This document shows positions 26,038 to 35,099 of a stretch of DNA of 64,000 nucleotides, piece by piece. The notes below the pieces were generated by a model. That model made no database searches. It was not told the origin of the DNA and saw only the letters and a list, made by a program, of their open reading frames with translations. The DNA comes from Solicola gregarius. GTDB lineage: Bacteria; Actinomycetota; Actinomycetes; Propionibacteriales; Nocardioidaceae. The position numbers and the translations under genes were made by a program. The first letter of the stretch is position 1, and each line of letters starts with the position of its first letter. The stretch covers positions 744,001 through 808,000 of the forward strand of contig NZ_CP094970.1 in NCBI RefSeq assembly GCF_025790165.1, read 5' to 3'.

Positions 26038-28062
26038 GTGGCCAACGTCGAGACAGCCGACGACGCGGTGCACGACTCCCGCCGGGTGTGGACGATCCTG
26101 GGCGCGCTCCTCCTCGGCATGCTGCTCGCCGCACTCGACCAGACCATCGTCTCGACTGCGCTGCCGACGATCGTCGCCGACCTCGGCGGCGCGGAGCACC
26201 TGTCGTGGGTCGTCACCGCGTACCTGCTCGCGAGCACCGCGTCGACACCGCTCTGGGGCAAGCTCGGCGACCTGTACGGCCGCAAGCCCTTCTACATCAC
26301 GGCCATCGTGATCTTCCTGATCGGCTCGGTGTTGTCCGGGCTGTCCCAGAACATGCTGGAGCTGATTCTGTTCCGGGCGCTGCAGGGACTCGGCGGAGGC
26401 GGCCTGATGGTCGGCTCCCAGGCGATCGTCGGAGACGTCGTCCCCCCGCGCGACCGCGGGCGGTACCAGGGCCTGTTCGGGGCGACCTTCGGCGTCGCCA
26501 GCGTGCTCGGGCCATTGCTCGGCGGCCTGTTCGTCGACAACCTGAGCTGGCGCTGGGTGTTCTACATCAACGTGCCGATCGGCGCCGTCGCGCTGGTCGT
26601 GCTGGTCGCCGTGCTGCCGAGCGCCGGGGAGCGTACGCAACGCTCCATCGACTACCTCGGCACCGCGCTCGTCGCGGCCGCTGCGACCTGCCTGGTCCTC
26701 TGCACGAGCCTCGGTGGCACGTCGTACGACTGGGGGTCGTGGCAGATCATCGGGCTGGGGGTGCTCGGGGTCGTACTCGCGATCGCGTTCCTGTTCGCCG
26801 AGCAGCGCGCGAAGGAGCCGGTCATCCCGCTCTCGCTGTTCTCCAACCGTGCGTTCTCGCTCGCGAGCGCGATCGGGTTCGTCGTCGGCTTCGCGATGCT
26901 CGGCGCCCTCACGTTCCTGCCGCTGTTCCTCCAGATCGTGCAGGGTGTCGACCCGACCGATTCCGGCCTGCGGCTGCTGCCGATGATGTTCGGCCTGCTG
27001 CTGACCTCGATCGGCTCCGGTTTCCTGATCTCGAAGTCCGGGCGCTACAAGGTATTCCCGATCGCCGGCACCGCGCTGATGGCGGTCGGCCTGTACCTGC
27101 TGTCCACGATGGGCGCGTCGACCGGCGTCGCGCAGAGCTCGCTCTACATGTTCGTGCTCGGGGTCGGCATCGGCCTGGTGATGCAGGTGCTCGTGATCGT
27201 CGTACAGAGCGCGGTCGGGTACGAGGACCTCGGCGTCGCGACGTCGGGGGCAACATTCTTCCGCTCGATCGGTGGTTCGTTCGGCACTGCCGTGTTCGGA
27301 ACGGTGTTCGCCAACGCGCTCGCCGACAACCTGGCGTCGTCGGGCGGGGCACAGGCCCTGCCGGAGGGTACGCCGACGTCCGGGCTTTCGCCGGAGGCGC
27401 TCGGCCAGCTCCCGGCCGCCGCCCGCGACGTGATCGTCTCGGTGTACGCCGACAGCCTGGGCACCGTGTTCCTGACTGTGGTTCCGGTCGCGCTCGTCGC
27501 ATTCGCACTGGCGATCTTCCTGCCCGAGATCGAACTGCGGTCCACGGTGCGAGCCGTCGATCCCGGGGAGACCTTCGGGATGCCCCAGGACCGAACCTCG
27601 CTGCAGGAGGTGGCGCGGGCGGTCGAGGTGCTCGTACACCGCGAGAAGCGTAGGGAGATCTACGAACGGCTGGCCGACCGCGCCGGCATCACGCTCGCGC
27701 CACGGGGTTGCTGGCTGCTGTTCCGGGTCACCGACCATCCCGCAACACCGATCGAGGAGATGGCGGACCGTCTCGGTGCCGAACCGGACCTCGTACGCTC
27801 CGGCCTCGAGGACCTCCGCGACGCCGGCTACTGCGAGGTGGTCGAGCATCCCGGTGGCGCCCGAGCCGAGCTCACGGACGCGGGCCGGCAGACGATGGCG
27901 GCACTCGTCGAGGCAAGGCGTGAAGCCCTGGTCGATCTCCTCGACGGGCTCGATCCCCGCGAGTACCCTGAGCTCGAGCAGCTCGTACGCGATCTCGCGC
28001 ACTCGCTGCTCGCGACCGACGACCGGATGCTCGAGGACGCCCGACCGCCCGCCGTGCACTGA
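26038..28062 (+). CDS. DHA2-family MFS efflux pump with C-terminal MarR-like winged helix
   Basis: A 674-residue protein. Residues about 15-500 contain 14 membrane segments, with ‘[13 protein letters not shown]’ in helix 1 and ‘[11 protein letters not shown]’ after helix 2, both typical of EmrB/QacA drug:H+ antiporters. Residues about 520-670 are soluble and resemble a MarR domain (‘[20 protein letters not shown]’, ‘[20 protein letters not shown]’). GTG at 26038 follows GGGAGG. It is convergent with another DHA2 pump. The soluble domain may sense drug or bind DNA near the membrane. Confidence 0.88.
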   Translation: MANVETADDAVHDSRRVWTILGALLLGMLLAALDQTIVSTALPTIVADLGGAEHLSWVVTAYLLASTASTPLWGKLGDLYGRKPFYITAIVIFLIGSVLSGLSQNMLELILFRALQGLGGGGLMVGSQAIVGDVVPPRDRGRYQGLFGATFGVASVLGPLLGGLFVDNLSWRWVFYINVPIGAVALVVLVAVLPSAGERTQRSIDYLGTALVAAAATCLVLCTSLGGTSYDWGSWQIIGLGVLGVVLAIAFLFAEQRAKEPVIPLSLFSNRAFSLASAIGFVVGFAMLGALTFLPLFLQIVQGVDPTDSGLRLLPMMFGLLLTSIGSGFLISKSGRYKVFPIAGTALMAVGLYLLSTMGASTGVAQSSLYMFVLGVGIGLVMQVLVIVVQSAVGYEDLGVATSGATFFRSIGGSFGTAVFGTVFANALADNLASSGGAQALPEGTPTSGLSPEALGQLPAAARDVIVSVYADSLGTVFLTVVPVALVAFALAIFLPEIELRSTVRAVDPGETFGMPQDRTSLQEVARAVEVLVHREKRREIYERLADRAGITLAPRGCWLLFRVTDHPATPIEEMADRLGAEPDLVRSGLEDLRDAGYCEVVEHPGGARAELTDAGRQTMAALVEARREALVDLLDGLDPREYPELEQLVRDLAHSLLATDDRMLEDARPPAVH

Positions 28063-28074
28063 CTCAGCCCCGCT

Positions 28075-28129
28075 GAGCATGACGTTTCGGTCCAGCTCAG
28101 CGCGAATCTGGGGCTGAAACGTCATGCTC
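28075..28129. terminator. Bidirectional terminator-like palindrome between two MFS genes
   Basis: GAGCATGACGTTTC (28075-28088) and its exact complement (28116-28129) are separated by 27 bases. It sits in the 76-base gap between converging stops, as expected for a terminator serving both strands. Its inner sequence resembles that of the palindrome at 58232-58286. Confidence 0.6.
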
Positions 28130-28138
28130 ACGGCGCGG

Positions 28139-29518
28139 TTAGCGGCGCGCCAACACCTGGCTCGAGGCGACGGTCAGGGCGGCGATGCCCGCCAGCACCC
28201 AGAGACTCAGCGTGAACCCGTCGACGACGGCACCCTCGCCGAACATCGTGATCGACACGACGGCGATGCCGAGCGCACCACCGACCTGCTGCACCGTGGA
28301 GAGCACACCGGACGCCGCGCCGGCATGCTCGGCCGCGGTGTCCGCGAGCACCGTCGACGCCAACGGCACGAGGACGAACCCGATCCCGAGCCCGACGAGC
28401 GCCAGACCGGGAAGCGTCGCGAGCACCGGCGAGTGCGCAGTATCGACCAGGAGGACGCACCCGACGGCGACTGCGCCGGCACCGAGCGCGAGCACCTGGC
28501 TGCCGATCCGAGCGGCGACCGCGTTCGCGAGGAGCAACGCGCCGAAGTAACCCGCCCCGACCGCGACGAACACGGTGCCGGACTCCAGCGCGGTCAGACC
28601 CCGGCCCTGCTGCAGGTACAACGCGAGTGCGAAGAAGAACGCCGGTGGCACCAAGGTGAAGCCGAGGGTGACGACGAGGCCCAGTGTGAAGGTCCGGTTT
28701 GCGAACAGGCCGGGATCGACCAGCGGCGAGGCATCCCGCGCGGCACGCGTACGAAGGTGTCGGACGAGCAGCCCGGCCAGTATCGGCGACGTGGCGAGGC
28801 AGAGCCAGGTCCACAGCGGCCAGTCGTGCTCGGGGCCTTCGACAAGCGGCAGCACGACTGCCGACACCGTCGCCGTGACCAGCGCGACGCCGGTCAGGTC
28901 GAGCCGCGCCCGCGTACCGTGCGACTCGGGTACGCGCCCGACGGCCGCGAGCGTGACGAGTCCGACCGGGACGTTGATCAAGAAGATGGTTCGCCAACCG
29001 AGCCCGCCGATGTCCGCCTGGATGAGCGCTCCACCCAGCAGCTGACCCAGTACCCCGGCGATCCCCATCGCGAACCCGTACGCGGCGAACGCCTTCGCGC
29101 GCCGCGAGCCGGTGTAGACGGTGCCGAGGATCGCGAGTACCTGCGGCGTCATGATCGCGCCCGCCGCACCCTGCAGGAAGCGGGCGACCACGAGCAGTTC
29201 CGCGGTGGGCGCGAGCCCGCATGCGGCGGACGTGACCGTGAACAGCGCGATGCCGACCGCGAACATCCGCCGCCGGCCGTACAGGTCGCCCAGACGCCCG
29301 CCCGGGATCATCCCGACCGCGAAGGTCAACGCGTATCCCGCCACCACCAGCGACAGCATCGACGAGGTGGCGCCGAGGTCGCGCTCGATCGACGGCAGGG
29401 CGACGTTGACGATGAAGAAGTCCAGGAACGTGACAAGGGTTCCGGCGAGGACGACGTACATCGGCGCATTGCCGACGGTTCGCTCCCTTGCCGGTTGTTC
29501 GTGGGTTGTGGTCGCCAT
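28139..29518 (-). CDS. DHA2-family MFS transporter
   Basis: A 459-residue pump with 14 predicted membrane segments. ‘LDFFIVNVALPSIERDLG’ (helix 1) and ‘GGRLGDLYGRRRMF’ (loop 2-3) match EmrB/QacA-type proton-coupled drug exporters. Unlike its neighbour it has no C-terminal regulatory domain. ATG at 29518 follows AGGAGGGGG. No adjacent regulator was found. Confidence 0.88.
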   Translation of the reverse strand: MATTTHEQPARERTVGNAPMYVVLAGTLVTFLDFFIVNVALPSIERDLGATSSMLSLVVAGYALTFAVGMIPGGRLGDLYGRRRMFAVGIALFTVTSAACGLAPTAELLVVARFLQGAAGAIMTPQVLAILGTVYTGSRRAKAFAAYGFAMGIAGVLGQLLGGALIQADIGGLGWRTIFLINVPVGLVTLAAVGRVPESHGTRARLDLTGVALVTATVSAVVLPLVEGPEHDWPLWTWLCLATSPILAGLLVRHLRTRAARDASPLVDPGLFANRTFTLGLVVTLGFTLVPPAFFFALALYLQQGRGLTALESGTVFVAVGAGYFGALLLANAVAARIGSQVLALGAGAVAVGCVLLVDTAHSPVLATLPGLALVGLGIGFVLVPLASTVLADTAAEHAGAASGVLSTVQQVGGALGIAVVSITMFGEGAVVDGFTLSLWVLAGIAALTVASSQVLARR

Positions 29519-29634
29519 GGTGGCCCCCTCCTGTCATGCGCGGTATCGCGCGTTGCTCGTACGCCGACAATCGTCGGGTGAGCGAGGCAGGTGCGTCGAT
29601 TACGCGAGAGGTAATGCCGACATGACCTCCGAGG

Positions 29635-30357
29635 TCAGCTGCGGGCGACGAAGACGAGTTCGCGCCCTGCCCGGTCTGGCGCGTCGCGTACGTCGTCGAC
29701 GGTGAATCCCGCCGCACGCACCGACTCCTCGATCTGCTCGCGGGTGCGGAAACGCAGCGTCGAGTCGGAGGTCAGGGTCTCGCCCTGGTCGGCCAATCTG
29801 GTCGTCGTCCGAAACGTTACGAGCTCGCCGGACACATCGGTGACGTCATGGAAGCTCTCGACCCGGCCGACGTCTTCGACGTCGACGGCGATGTGCGAAT
29901 CGACGGGATTCCACTCCAGCCACGCCTGCCGCGCCGGGTCTCGGGTCTCGAACACCAGGTGTCCTCCGGGCGCGAGCGCCGCTCGTACATGCCCGAGGGT
30001 CTCGGCCCAGTCGGCGTCGGTGATGAAGACCTGGGCGACGTTCGCCGTCATCGTGGCAAGGTCGACCTGCAACGGAGGCAGCACCGTCGCGTCACCGACG
30101 ATCCAGCGAACGCGGTCGGCGTACGGCTTCGCCCGCGCGATGTCGACCGATGCGGCCGCCGGGTCGATCGCCACCACATCGAGGCCCTGTGTTGACAGCA
30201 TGCAGGCGAACGTACCCGTGCCGCATCCGATGTCGAGCACGGTTTGTACGCGCAGCTCTTCGGCAATGGCCGCGTACGCGTCGAGGTCGCTGCGGTCGGG
30301 GTCGAGCGGGTCGTACAACGCCGCGAGCCGCGGGTCGCCGAAGGCCGAGACGGGCAT
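29635..30357 (-). CDS. Class I SAM-dependent methyltransferase
   Basis: A 240-residue Rossmann methyltransferase. ‘VLDIGCGTGTFACML’ at about 40-54 is motif I, ‘VVAIDPA’ holds the ribose-binding Asp, and ‘LAPGGHLVFETRDP’ is the post-motif strand. The start codon overlaps the stop of the upstream YjbR gene (TGATG), so they are coupled. The substrate cannot be told. Confidence 0.85.
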   Translation of the reverse strand: MPVSAFGDPRLAALYDPLDPDRSDLDAYAAIAEELRVQTVLDIGCGTGTFACMLSTQGLDVVAIDPAAASVDIARAKPYADRVRWIVGDATVLPPLQVDLATMTANVAQVFITDADWAETLGHVRAALAPGGHLVFETRDPARQAWLEWNPVDSHIAVDVEDVGRVESFHDVTDVSGELVTFRTTTRLADQGETLTSDSTLRFRTREQIEESVRAAGFTVDDVRDAPDRAGRELVFVARS

Positions 30358-30890
30358 CAGCCGGCCAGCGACATTTTGCGGTTGTGGAGCTCCTCGGTGA
30401 GGATGCGGATCGCCCTCGGCCCGAGGCCATGCAGGGCAAGGAGATCGCGCTCGGTCCACGTCGCCACCTGCTCGAGTGTGGTGAGCCCCTGACCGGCGAG
30501 CGCACGCGTTGCGGGTTTGCCGATCGCCGCCGGCAGATCGCCATCGCCCGGGGAGTACTGGGCCGACAGGTACGAGGCGACCACGCGCTTCGGCGCCCGG
30601 GTGAGCCAGGCGTCGGCGACCAACGCATTGAGGTCCTTACCGTTGATGTCGGCGAGGGGTACGCGGAAGCCGATCGGCTTGCTCGTCCGAGTCAGTCGCT
30701 CGCCCGTCCGGTGCGCGGCCACCGCCTGCTCGGCGCGCTCGTCGGAGAGCTGCAGCTGGACGTACCCATCCTTATCGAGCGACGCGAATCCCTTGCCACG
30801 TACGGAGAACGCGATCATGCCGAAGTGCGTACCCTCCTCTGTCTCGGGAAGCGCGAGTGCGGCCTTACGAAACTGGGACAGCGTCGTCAT
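30357..30890 (-). CDS. MmcQ/YjbR-like protein with C-terminal helix-hairpin-helix
   Basis: A 177-residue two-part protein. Residues 1-115 show the MmcQ/YjbR fold (‘ALALPETEEGTHFGMIAFSV’, ‘GFASLDKDGYVQLQL’). Residues 120-177 read ‘IGKPATRALAGQGLTTLEQV’ and ‘LLALHGLGPRAIRILTEEL’, a helix-hairpin-helix pair like those in RNA polymerase alpha or DNA-repair proteins. A DNA-binding role is inferred. ATG at 30890 has a leaderless promoter. Confidence 0.8.
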   Translation of the reverse strand: MTTLSQFRKAALALPETEEGTHFGMIAFSVRGKGFASLDKDGYVQLQLSDERAEQAVAAHRTGERLTRTSKPIGFRVPLADINGKDLNALVADAWLTRAPKRVVASYLSAQYSPGDGDLPAAIGKPATRALAGQGLTTLEQVATWTERDLLALHGLGPRAIRILTEELHNRKMSLAG

Positions 30891-30896
30891 ACGGCG

Positions 30897-30902
30897 ATCG
30901 TA
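30897..30902 (-). promoter_or_regulatory. Leaderless -10 (TACGAT) for YjbR-methyltransferase unit
   Basis: TACGAT, six bases, ATG at 30890. Confidence 0.55.
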
Positions 30903-30924
30903 GAAGATGCGGCCGGCGCTCACC

Positions 30925-31314
30925 TCACGCCGGATCGAGGTCCTGCACGAGCTGGATCGGATGACCGTCGGGGTCCTGGATCCACGCCACCAGCAGCCTG
31001 CCGAGCCATTCGCCCGGTGTGCGCAGTCCGTTGACACCGTCGGAGACGAGTCGCTCGTACTCGGCCGCCACGTCATCGGTCCAGAGTGTGACCGTGGCAC
31101 GTTGTCCGCCGACGACGGGGTCGAGCCCGTGGTCGTGGCGCGCAGATCCGATCGAGGCGAAGCCGATCCGGTAGCCGTCGAGCTCGAGGTCCACGTGGAT
31201 CGGCGTACCCGCAGGCGGTACGCGGAACACCTCTCGGAATCCCAACCGTCGGTAGAACGCCGCCGCCCGTTCCACGTCGGCGCTGAACAGGATCACCTCG
31301 GGTTCGCGAAACAC
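30925..31314 (-). CDS. Glyoxalase/VOC family protein
   Basis: A 129-residue single VOC module: ‘VERAAAFYRRLGFREVFR’ near the start and ‘GRLLVAWIQDPDGHPIQLVQ’ at the end are the two beta-alpha-beta edges. GTG at 31314 was chosen because TACGTT lies six bases upstream; a GTG two codons earlier overlaps the promoter. Possible roles include resistance by ligand binding or a dioxygenase-type reaction; no metal ligands stand out. Confidence 0.78.
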   Translation of the reverse strand: MFREPEVILFSADVERAAAFYRRLGFREVFRVPPAGTPIHVDLELDGYRIGFASIGSARHDHGLDPVVGGQRATVTLWTDDVAAEYERLVSDGVNGLRTPGEWLGRLLVAWIQDPDGHPIQLVQDLDPA

Positions 31315-31320
31315 CCGCAC

Positions 31321-31326
31321 AACGTA
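31321..31326 (-). promoter_or_regulatory. Leaderless -10 (TACGTT) for VOC gene
   Basis: TACGTT, six bases, GTG at 31314. It decides between two in-frame GTG codons. Confidence 0.5.
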
Positions 31327-31379
31327 CCGATGCGCGGCGTCAACGGCACACTGCCGGCTCACCCGCCCGTCCCACGCCT

Positions 31380-31385
31380 TACCGT
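31380..31385 (+). promoter_or_regulatory. Leaderless -10 (TACCGT) for DinB gene
   Basis: TACCGT, six bases, ATG at 31392. Confidence 0.55.
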
Positions 31386-31391
31386 TCTGGC

Positions 31392-31895
31392 ATGGACTCG
31401 ATGCCGACGATGGAGCCCGCCCTCTTCCGGGGCGCGATCCGCGCCCAGCTCGACGCGTTCCTCGACGAGCATCGCGCGGCGCTGAACGAATGCCTCGACG
31501 GGCTCACCGAGGCGCAGGTACGCACCTCGCTGGTGCCGTCACGCACGACCCTGCTTGGCCTGGTCAAACATGCGACCTTCGTCGAGAAGGTGTGGTTCGA
31601 CGAGGCGATCACCTGCCGGTCGCGGGCTGACATCGGCATCCCGGCGACCCCGGACGAGTCGTTCGTACTCGACGACACCGACACGATCGAGAGCGTACGC
31701 CGAGCGCACGCCGACGCATGTGCGGCGTCTCGTCGCGCGAGTGCCGAGCTCGACCTGGACGACCTGGTCCGCGGCAACCGCCGCGGGCCACTTCCCCTGC
31801 GGTGGGTCTACCTGCATCTGCTGCGCGAACTCGCCCAGCACTGCGGTCACGCTGACATCCTGCGCGAGCAGCTGCCTGCTAACTCGCAGCATTGA
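31392..31895 (+). CDS. DinB/DUF664 family protein, probable thiol-transferase type
   Basis: A 167-residue four-helix protein of the DinB superfamily. ‘LLGLVKHATFVEKVWFDEAI’ carries the first metal His, and ‘VYLHLLRELAQHCGHADILREQL’ carries the last two. In mycothiol producers this fold includes mycothiol-dependent transferases, which fits the presence of mshB in the window, but the activity is inferred. Its 3' end overlaps the convergent DHFR-like gene by 17 bases. Confidence 0.82.
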   Translation: MDSMPTMEPALFRGAIRAQLDAFLDEHRAALNECLDGLTEAQVRTSLVPSRTTLLGLVKHATFVEKVWFDEAITCRSRADIGIPATPDESFVLDDTDTIESVRRAHADACAASRRASAELDLDDLVRGNRRGPLPLRWVYLHLLRELAQHCGHADILREQLPANSQH

Positions 31896-32499
31896 CCCCT
31901 TCGGCCGTGCTCGCCGTCTCCGGAGGTCCCTCGAGGCGCCGGTAGCGCAACAGCAGTACGCCTCCCGGGAACGCGTTCGGCGGTTCGGCCAGCTCGAAAC
32001 GGCTCGCTGTCGTGCCTTCGGGGAACAGCTTCTTCCCCTGACCGATCACGACCGGACACACCCACATGTTCACCTGGTCGACCAGACCTGCGCGGAACAG
32101 GGTCTGCAACAGGTTCCCGCTGCCCCAGGTGTGGATCAGGCGATGCCGCTCGCGAAGCTCGGGCACCTGCGCGGCCGCGTCCGAGAGCTGGGTGCTGGTG
32201 TCCCACGACAGCTCCGGCGTCCCGCGGGAGGCGACGTACTTGGGCATCCGGTCGAACGCCTGCCCGATCGCGTCCGGCTGGCCCGGCCAGTAGGCGCGGA
32301 AGATGTCGTACGTCGTCCGTCCGAGCAACAAGGCGTCGGATGCCTGCACATCCGCGTTCAGCACGTCGCCGGGCTTCGAGTCCCAGTACGGGCGTTCCCA
32401 CCCGGCGTACTCGAAGTCGCCGTCCTGCTCGTTGGGGCCGCCGTTGGCCTGGATCACGCCGTCGAGCGTGACGTTCATGTAGACGTGCAGCTCACCCAT
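31879..32499 (-). CDS. Dihydrofolate reductase family protein (RibD C-terminal type)
   Basis: A 206-residue protein. ‘VYMNVTLDGVIQANGG’, ‘ALLLGRTTYDIFRAYWPG’ and ‘HTWGSGNLLQTLFRAGLVDQ’ are the conserved blocks of the RibD C-terminal/DHFR-like family, whose close members act as NADPH-dependent reductases of unknown substrate rather than as essential DHFR. ATG at 32499 follows GAGGAG. Confidence 0.85.
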   Translation of the reverse strand: MGELHVYMNVTLDGVIQANGGPNEQDGDFEYAGWERPYWDSKPGDVLNADVQASDALLLGRTTYDIFRAYWPGQPDAIGQAFDRMPKYVASRGTPELSWDTSTQLSDAAAQVPELRERHRLIHTWGSGNLLQTLFRAGLVDQVNMWVCPVVIGQGKKLFPEGTTASRFELAEPPNAFPGGVLLLRYRRLEGPPETASTAEGVNAAS

Positions 32500-32606
32500 C
32501 GAGCCAGCTCCTCACGGTTACCGTGCCCATTCAGCGGTCATCGTAACCCCATTGATAACGGAAGTGAATTATTCGCGCCAGGCATCATCCTGCCCTTGCT
32601 TCGCCG

Positions 32607-33527
32607 TCACTCCGACGGCATCCGGGCTATGAGCCCCTCGAGCTCGTCACGCTCTTCATCGCACAGGTCGGTCAGTGGCGGTCGTACCGGACCGGCCGGA
32701 CGGCCGACTACTCGCATCCCCGCCTTGACGATCGAGACCGCGTACCCGCGGCGGCGATCGCGGATCCGCGTGTACGGGATGACGAACTTCTCGAGCAGCT
32801 CGTACACCTGCGCGCGATCCTCGCGGCGGACCGCCGCGTAGAAGCGCAGCGCGAACCCGGGGACGAAGTTGAACATCGCCGAGGAGTATGTCGTCATGCC
32901 GAGCTGGAGCAGAGGCAGCGCGAACACCTCTGCCGTCGGCAGACCCCCCACGTACGTGAGCCGGTCGCCGAGTCGCGCATAGATCCTGGCCAGCTGCTCG
33001 ATGTCTCCGACACCGTCCTTGAACGCGACCAGGTTCGGGTAACGTGCGCAGGCCTCCGACAGGGCGTCTGCACCGATGATCGCGTTCGCGCGGTTGTAGA
33101 CGACGACACCAAGCGATGTCGCAGAGCAGACTGCCCCGATGTGCTCGACCAGGCCGGACTGGGTCGCGTCGACGAGGTACGGCGGCATCAACAGAACGCC
33201 ATCCGCCCCCGCCTCCTCGGCCTGCCCGGCAAGCTCGACGGCCTGCCGGGTGCCACCCATGGCGGACCCGATCACCGGGATCGTGTCGCCGACGCCGGAT
33301 GCGGCGACCCGTACGACGTGCGCGACCTCGGCCGCGGTGAGCGAGAAGCCCTCGCCGGTGCCGCCGGCGGCGAACAGCGCGGCGACCGGATAGCCGGAGA
33401 GCCACTCCAGGTGCTCGCGGTACGCGGGTTCGTCGAACGCGAGGTCGTCGGTGAAGTGGGTGACCGGAAACGACAGCAGTCCGCTGCCGATCTGGCTGGC
33501 GAGTTCACTCGGGGTCCACGATGGCAA
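32607..33527 (-). CDS. kdgD: 5-dehydro-4-deoxyglucarate dehydratase (KDG dehydratase)
   Basis: A 306-residue DapA-family TIM barrel. It converts 5-keto-4-deoxyglucarate to 2-oxoglutarate semialdehyde with loss of water and CO2. The Schiff-base Lys is in ‘[14 protein letters not shown]’ and the catalytic Tyr in ‘[10 protein letters not shown]’. ‘[10 protein letters not shown]’ near residue 15 is typical of KDG dehydratases. The TTG start at 33527 is set by GAAGGA nine bases upstream. It is divergent from the uronate transport operon, which supports the assignment; glucarate dehydratase and the semialdehyde dehydrogenase are not in the window. Confidence 0.88.
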   Translation of the reverse strand: MPSWTPSELASQIGSGLLSFPVTHFTDDLAFDEPAYREHLEWLSGYPVAALFAAGGTGEGFSLTAAEVAHVVRVAASGVGDTIPVIGSAMGGTRQAVELAGQAEEAGADGVLLMPPYLVDATQSGLVEHIGAVCSATSLGVVVYNRANAIIGADALSEACARYPNLVAFKDGVGDIEQLARIYARLGDRLTYVGGLPTAEVFALPLLQLGMTTYSSAMFNFVPGFALRFYAAVRREDRAQVYELLEKFVIPYTRIRDRRRGYAVSIVKAGMRVVGRPAGPVRPPLTDLCDEERDELEGLIARMPSE

Positions 33528-33870
33528 CTGCAGCCGTCCTTCGCGTCTTGGGTGCGTACGGGGCGACCTGGCCGCGCGACGGCCGGTGGCGGTGACCCTA
33601 GGTGGCCGGCGCGATGCGCGTCCAACACTCAATGGGCATCCAGCTATGCCTCGAAGGTATTAGGTGCGTACCTCAACGGCGCCGGGACACCTGCAGGCTC
33701 GCACCTCACGGCTCCCGATGGCGATGGCCGGGCAGAGACGACTCATTCTCTGGGAGTATCAAACGATACGCCAACGGACTTGCGCCGGAATCGTGGCACT
33801 GCCAAAGTTCTGTGACCAGAGCCACCCCCACCTGAGCTCGCACCTCCGACCCCGCACCAGGAGTGACCCG
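33528..33870. other. Divergent control region of the uronate locus
   Basis: 343 bases between kdgD and the small ORF at 33871, with no supported gene. It contains the palindrome at 33756-33769 and must hold promoters for both directions. No -35/-10 pair is convincing. No regulator gene is adjacent. Confidence 0.5.
33756..33769. promoter_or_regulatory. Operator-like palindrome GTATC-AAAC-GATAC
   Basis: A perfect 5-bp inverted repeat with four-base spacer, about 100 bases before the first ORF of the uronate operon. The form fits GntR or IclR repressor sites, which control uronate genes elsewhere; identity not proven. Confidence 0.45.
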
Positions 33871-33933
33871 ATGAAGGCGACCGACCACACCGCCGCGACC
33901 CGATGCGCGATCCCCCGCGCCCGGCGGTCGTGA
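33871..33933 (+). CDS. Possible 20-codon leader ORF of the uronate operon
   Basis: ATG at 33871 has the best ribosome site in the region (CAGGAG, seven bases upstream) and encodes a 20-residue peptide that stops at 33931-33933, two bases before the ATG at 33936. This invites translational coupling. Alternatively a one-base error broke a longer N-terminus of the next gene. Confidence 0.35.
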   Translation: MKATDHTAATRCAIPRARRS

Positions 33934-33935
33934 CG

Positions 33936-35093
33936 ATGCGCGCCGTCGGTTACGCGTACCCCTGGGACGTGCTGGGCGACCCTGCGTTCATCGATCGAGT
34001 ACGCCGCCTCGGGCTCACCCGAGTCGCGATCGCGTCGGCATACCACACGACGCGGGCCGCGACGCCGTTCCATCCGCGACACACGCTGGTCAGCGCCCGG
34101 ACGGCCGCGTTGTACCGGCCGGTGCGAGCGCAGGCCTGGCGCGGTCGACGGCTGGCTCCGGTGAACGCGGACTGGGTCGACGACCCCGACCCGTTCGGCC
34201 ACGCGGCCGAGGCCCTCACGACCGCGGGACTCGAGGTCGCCGCGTGGATCGTGTTGACGCACGCGACGCGGTTGGGCGAGCAGTGCCCCGACATCGCCGT
34301 CGTCAACTGCTTCGGCGAGCGCTACCCGTACGCGCTGTGTCCACAGTCCGCCGAGGTTCGCGAGTACGCCGCGACACTGGCCGCTGAGGCGGTCCGCGAC
34401 GTCGACTGCAGCGCGGTCGTCCTCGAGGCGTGCGGCCAGCTCGGCGTCGAGCACGGCGGGCATCACGAGAAGACGGCCGGGGCGTACGCGCCGTCGATCC
34501 TGCGCCTGCTCTCGATCTGCTGCTGCACTGCGTGCCGCGAGGCGTGGCGCATTCGCGGTCTCGACCCGGAGCCCGTCGTACAGCAGGTCCGCGGTGCCGT
34601 CGACTCGGCACGCAGCGGAGCACCGAGCCCCGACCTCACCGAGACCCTCGACGTCGTCCTGTCCGTACGACAGTGGGCGACCGACACGCTACGGCGGTCC
34701 GTGATCGACGCCGTTCGAGCGGCGGTGGCGCGCCCGGTCGAGGTGGTGCTGCACGCGCAGCCCGACCCGTGGGCGACCGGAGCGCTGCCCGGGCTGACGT
34801 CATCCGCACCAGACGACGTCGACACTGTCGTCGCGCAATGCTGGGCGACCGGGTCGGAGTCGACCGACTCGATGCGCAGCCTGGTCGAGACGCTCGACGG
34901 GCGAGCGGCGGCGGGCGCGTACGTAACGGTCCTGCCCCCGGTCGGAGTAGATGACTTCGGGCCGCACCTGCGTGCGCTGCGCGACGCCGGCACCGACGAT
35001 CTGCACCTCTACCACCTCGGCCTGGCCGGGCCGGACCGTTACCCACTGCTGGCCGAAGCCGTCGTGCACGCGAGCACCGAGGCGAGGGTCTAG
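33936..35093 (+). CDS. Unknown protein, glycoside-hydrolase-like TIM barrel candidate
   Basis: A 385-residue protein with no family I can name. Alternating strands and helices, the N-terminal ‘VGYAYPWDVLGD’, the acidic ‘VVLEACGQLGVEHGGHH’ near 165 and the Cys cluster ‘ICCCTACREAWRIRGLD’ near 195 resemble GH42/GHL-type barrels, where such cysteines bind zinc. It starts the TRAP-transporter unit, with only six bases to dctQ. It could release or process uronides before uptake, but no signal peptide is seen. ATG codons at 33903 and GTG at 33930 are alternative starts. Confidence 0.6.
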   Translation: MRAVGYAYPWDVLGDPAFIDRVRRLGLTRVAIASAYHTTRAATPFHPRHTLVSARTAALYRPVRAQAWRGRRLAPVNADWVDDPDPFGHAAEALTTAGLEVAAWIVLTHATRLGEQCPDIAVVNCFGERYPYALCPQSAEVREYAATLAAEAVRDVDCSAVVLEACGQLGVEHGGHHEKTAGAYAPSILRLLSICCCTACREAWRIRGLDPEPVVQQVRGAVDSARSGAPSPDLTETLDVVLSVRQWATDTLRRSVIDAVRAAVARPVEVVLHAQPDPWATGALPGLTSSAPDDVDTVVAQCWATGSESTDSMRSLVETLDGRAAAGAYVTVLPPVGVDDFGPHLRALRDAGTDDLHLYHLGLAGPDRYPLLAEAVVHASTEARV

Positions 35094-35099
35094 TCGACC

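Noticed and set aside
25519-28131. 870-codon minus-strand frame
   Set aside because: It mirrors the hypothetical gene and the MFS pump; residues are the His/Arg/Asp-rich mixture expected from the opposite strand of a high-GC gene.
28124-29581. 485-codon plus-strand frame
   Set aside because: Shadow of the MFS gene on the other strand, no motif.
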